64,000 bases of DNA from Xestospongia bergquistia. Taxonomy: Eukaryota; Porifera; Demospongiae; Haplosclerida; Petrosiidae. Positions 60,729 to 64,000 of the stretch are shown here, piece after piece. The stretch is taken from positions 3,105,001 to 3,169,000 of the forward strand of contig OZ014415.1 in NCBI GenBank assembly GCA_963965975.1, written 5' to 3'. Under the pieces are notes generated by a model, which did no database searches, had not been told where the DNA came from, and saw only the letters and a list, made by a program, of their open reading frames with translations. How positions within the stretch are numbered: position 1 is the stretch's first letter; each line of letters opens with the position of its first letter. A program made the translations under genes and the position numbers.

Positions 60729-63100
60729 ATGCCAGCCTTAGTTGCCTGTGGAAGAAGATGGGAGTTTGGAAGTGACGACCTGGTATTTCCAGGACTTGCG
60801 TTGGTAGTAGTTCGATCAATTTGGTTATTTTTACAGGTGAGATGGACATAAGATTAACACTTTCTCCTTCCATACTTATTATATACGTGTACATTTTTCT
60901 TGGTCTATGGATGTACTTAGATACAGAGCTAAACATATAATGAGTTGATATCAACTATAGCCAATCTATATGCCATTCACCATGTTAAAGGAGTTTCATT
61001 TGACTTCAGGTTTAATGGCTATTTGTATGGTGTAAAGACCTTATCATATGTGTTAAAATTATTCTTACGTGCCAACCCCTTAGACCTAAAGATTAATGAT
61101 ATATAGAAAAACTGCTATTAAAGTAGCCATTATGTTAATAATTTGTCTTATATTAATAATTATACCAGTTTTCTAATGGCCTCTTATCTATATAGATTGT
61201 GGGTGTGGCTATCTACCATGATGTACTTATCTGTGAACATTCCCATGAATTTGCTACTGTTGCCTATATATCCATTATAATGACAATATCTATTATTATC
61301 CTTGAGATATTAATCGTCATAGCCAGTTCAAGAGGGACAATTCGTCACAGTCGACCTCGAAGATTTGTTGCTCCTCTTTTATATTGCCGTGTTATAGTGT
61401 TTGCTGTTGAGATAATAGCTTTAATAGTAAAGACAGCATTAGCTGCTCAGATAAATCAATCTGCTGACACGAATCAATGTCCAGACTTAGATACAGCTAT
61501 TGTTATTACCTGTGTTGTGGTGGCCGTCACGTGGTTAATCTTCTCTATTGTGTTATTGTCTGTTTTCGTTTATCTTGATCCTTGTCATTGTTACTCTATT
61601 AAAATGGATTTCAGTGCTCTTAATCGTCATGGTAACACAGACAATATTGATGAGGATATCAGTCATCAGTGGCAGTTGACTCAATTTGTATGGGAGAAAA
61701 GGTTTAGAAGTATTGGTTGCTGTATTGGTAGTGATGAGTCTCATCAAGTTGCATTCAAAGAGGTATCAGAAATAATAGCCCACCTCTTTTACGACAGTAA
61801 TTTAGTTGTCTCTGACATTGCTGCTGGTTTAATTTTATTACAAAAGAAACATTTTGAACATGAAATATCAACTATAACTTCACCTGATCCATTTCAATCA
61901 GCTCGATCAATCAGTGTTAATTTTCATGATCCAGAGGAAAAACAACAATTTTTTGATGCCTTTCACTTCTTAAAATTTGCTCTAGGCATATATTCATGGC
62001 CAATTCACATGTTCATGAATCCTCTTTGTGGTTGTTGTCATTTACTTTCACATACCTTTTGCGGGCAATCATCACATAGGAACATTGTAGGTGATAATTG
62101 TTGTCATTGTGGTTTTGCTGGTTTTCTGTCTACAACAGACATTAATGAAATGGACATTGTGTATTTACGTTTTGAGAATGATTTGTATCGAGTTCCTTTT
62201 GTAGTCTGCGTTGACCATGATGAGAAGGCTGTGGTAATAGCTATTAGGGGAACACTATCACTTCATGATGTCATCACTGACTTAACAGCATCTTCACATC
62301 CTGTTGAGTTGCCTGGCTGGCCAAGGTTTACAGTTCATAAGGGTATGTACCAAACTGCCTTGTGGATTAAAGGACAGCTTGACGAGGAAGAGGTATTAGA
62401 GGAAGCATTCAGAAGAGTTCCTCAATATAAGCTAATAATTGTTGGTCACTCTCTGGGATCAGGTTGTGCTTGTGTTTTAGGACTTTTACTTCGTGAACAA
62501 TACCCAGATGTACGTTGCTTTTGTTACTCACCTACTGGCTCTCTATTAAATGCAACTGCTGCAGCATATACACAATCCTTTGTGACCTCAGTCACATTAG
62601 GTCAAGATCTGGTCTGTCGTCTTAAAATACGGACAGCTCATCAGTTTAAACAGGAAGTTATAAATGTAATTAAATCTTGTCATAAACCTAAATATCGTAT
62701 CTTTTTAGAAGGAGCTTTAGAAACAATAGGAAAATGTTGTGGGCATCATATACTATTTAAAGAAGTAACTGACTCTAGATTAGATGACATTATCAATAGC
62801 GAAGATTTATCACCATTAATCTTGTCTGAATCTACATCCTTTGCCTTTGATTCTATTGAAGAAGAAGAAGAAAATCCAACTATACCTCGTCTTTTCCCAC
62901 CTGGACGTATCATTCATATTGTTGACACTCTTGAAGAAAGGCGTTGTTTCTTTGCACGTCGTCAGCTAGAAGCTAGATGGAGCTCTGCTAATAGCTTTGA
63001 AGAGATTGTGGTATCTCCAGATATGATTCGTGATCATTTTCCAGATGTCCTATTTCGTGCTATGAAAATGATATATGATCAAAAAAAGGAAGAACTATAA
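60729..63100 (+). CDS. sn1-specific diacylglycerol lipase, DAGL-beta-like
   Basis: Two exons (60729-60836, 61196-63100) give 670 residues, close to the length of vertebrate DAGL-beta. The first exon reads MPALVACGRRWEFGSDDLVF, the conserved DAGL start. Four membrane helices follow (about 20-42, 53-78, 90-117, 128-160), then a cytosolic alpha/beta-hydrolase with GHSLGSG (nucleophile Ser455), Asp507 in LGQDLVCR and His610 in PPGRIIHIV. Family role: hydrolysis of diacylglycerol to 2-arachidonoylglycerol-type monoacylglycerols at the plasma membrane. The ATG at 60729 was chosen because it supplies the family N-terminus missing from the long second exon. The Cys-rich segment CGCCHLLSHTFCG (about 310-325) resembles the Cys-rich insertion of DAGLs. 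Confidence 0.92.
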
Positions 63101-64000
63101 CATATTAGAGCTCTTAATAGAGTAGAAAGTGATTAATACATGTACATATATTTTATTGTCTGAATTGTTATTATTTCATTCTTTTTTTCATGAATATAGC
63201 ATATATTTTAACACTACTTACTTATTTCTATCTACTGAAGTTATACAATAGAAATCATATATATCCTATGGGGACAACCCATCGTATGTGTATCTTGGAG
63301 AGCAATTGCATGGCTGTTGTTGAGGGTGAAAGAACTGGGACTATTGTTTATGGTGTTAAAGCTATTCTCTATTTAGCAATTATATGCATTTAGTGGATGG
63401 AGTGCCCATAGATTATACACGTGTTGGAGGGTACGGGTGTAGTGGATTCTTTATGACATTGTGGCCTAACCCAAAACACCATCTCTACCTGTAGACAACT
63501 ACATGATCTTTTAAAGTACTTCATGTGCAGCCTCTTCATGAGTTTACATTATCAATCTATTTAATCATATACATGTACATGTACCATTATACAGAAATAA
63601 TAATTTCAATAAATAAATATTATATAGATTAATGGATAAATGGATGAATACCTAGATGGATAACTGAATGAATGGATGGTTAAATAAACAAATAGATAAA
63701 CAAATGAATGGTTATATGAATGGATGGATGGATGGTGGTTAAATCAATATATAAACAGAGAAATGAAATGAAACAGTCTGGTAACTGAACTCTGAAATGT
63801 GAGACTGAGACTTATTTGTAAGGACGATTAGTTTCAACTAAAGCAAATGTATCTAAGAGAGAATAGGTAGTATCTAAATAGCAATTTCTTTCCCCAAAGA
63901 GATGTTTAAGTTTGACTTAATTTAGAATCTAAGTTATAGCCATTTGAGATTTTTAGTACTTATTACAGAGACTACTTGGGTTACATGGACAGATGGATGA
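63101..64000. other. 3' flank with tetranucleotide repeat 63625-63735
   Basis: No gene supported; the small frame at 63190-63393 has no recognisable similarity. 63600-63740 is rich in GGATGAATG-type words and resembles the reverse complement of 2670-2830 and 23330-23415, so it is a dispersed low-complexity repeat. Confidence 0.45.

Noticed and set aside
63190-63393. 67-residue plus-strand frame after the lipase
   Set aside because: No recognisable domain and no conserved start context; likely chance in the 3' flank.

Overview
The window looks like animal nuclear DNA: AT-rich, with short GT-AG introns and densely packed multi-exon genes. The gene content fits a demosponge such as Amphimedon: an ankyrin-ROC-COR-death-domain protein, an intronless beta-helix/multi-TM protein, a sushi-domain receptor tyrosine kinase and fast-evolving secreted lectin families. 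The species call is an inference from these families. No tRNA, rRNA or CRISPR array was seen.

Positions 1-25,400 form a rearranged, recently duplicated lectin cluster. Three intact tectonin-propeller lectin genes (1543-2277 +, 14821-15555 +, 20151-20885 -) share an almost identical TATA promoter. Fibrinogen-like Cys-rich secreted genes lie on the minus strand: one intact (6245-7370), one truncated (3164-3938), one exon-1 stump (4994-5119) and one intronless copy with two in-frame stops (24303-25397). Tectonin plus convergent fibrinogen-like gene appears twice as a cassette. The region 17.2-22.6 kb holds seven extra tectonin promoter modules without a coding region, arranged in large inverted repeats, and one gene from which nearly the whole reading frame has been cut out. 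Mobile-element debris lies between: a hAT remnant, a hAT-type MITE with 8-bp target duplication, Ty3/gypsy integrase remnants, a minisatellite holding an IQ-motif gene fragment, and a decayed fibrinogen-domain exon.

Positions 26,700-64,000 hold ordinary, mostly large genes. A 16-exon receptor tyrosine kinase (26772-32486 -) has 11 sushi domains and a ladder of small exons each carrying a Tyr-Phe-Thr-Leu motif. An intronless beta-helix receptor-like protein follows (34020-37856 +). A 20-exon ANK-ROC-COR-death gene (39771-52492 -) has twelve 99-bp ankyrin exons and two apparent one-base frameshifts. It is head-to-head, across 158 bp, with a TPR/aldo-keto-reductase/DUF885 fusion gene (52651-59987 +). 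Last is a two-exon sn1-specific diacylglycerol lipase (60729-63100 +).

Functionally, the left part looks like an innate-recognition lectin locus under rapid turnover. The right part holds signalling proteins (RTK, ROCO, lipid lipase) and a multifunctional enzyme. Exon structures were assembled by eye from splice signals and reading phase; every multi-exon model closes in frame, except that the ROCO gene needs two single-base corrections.
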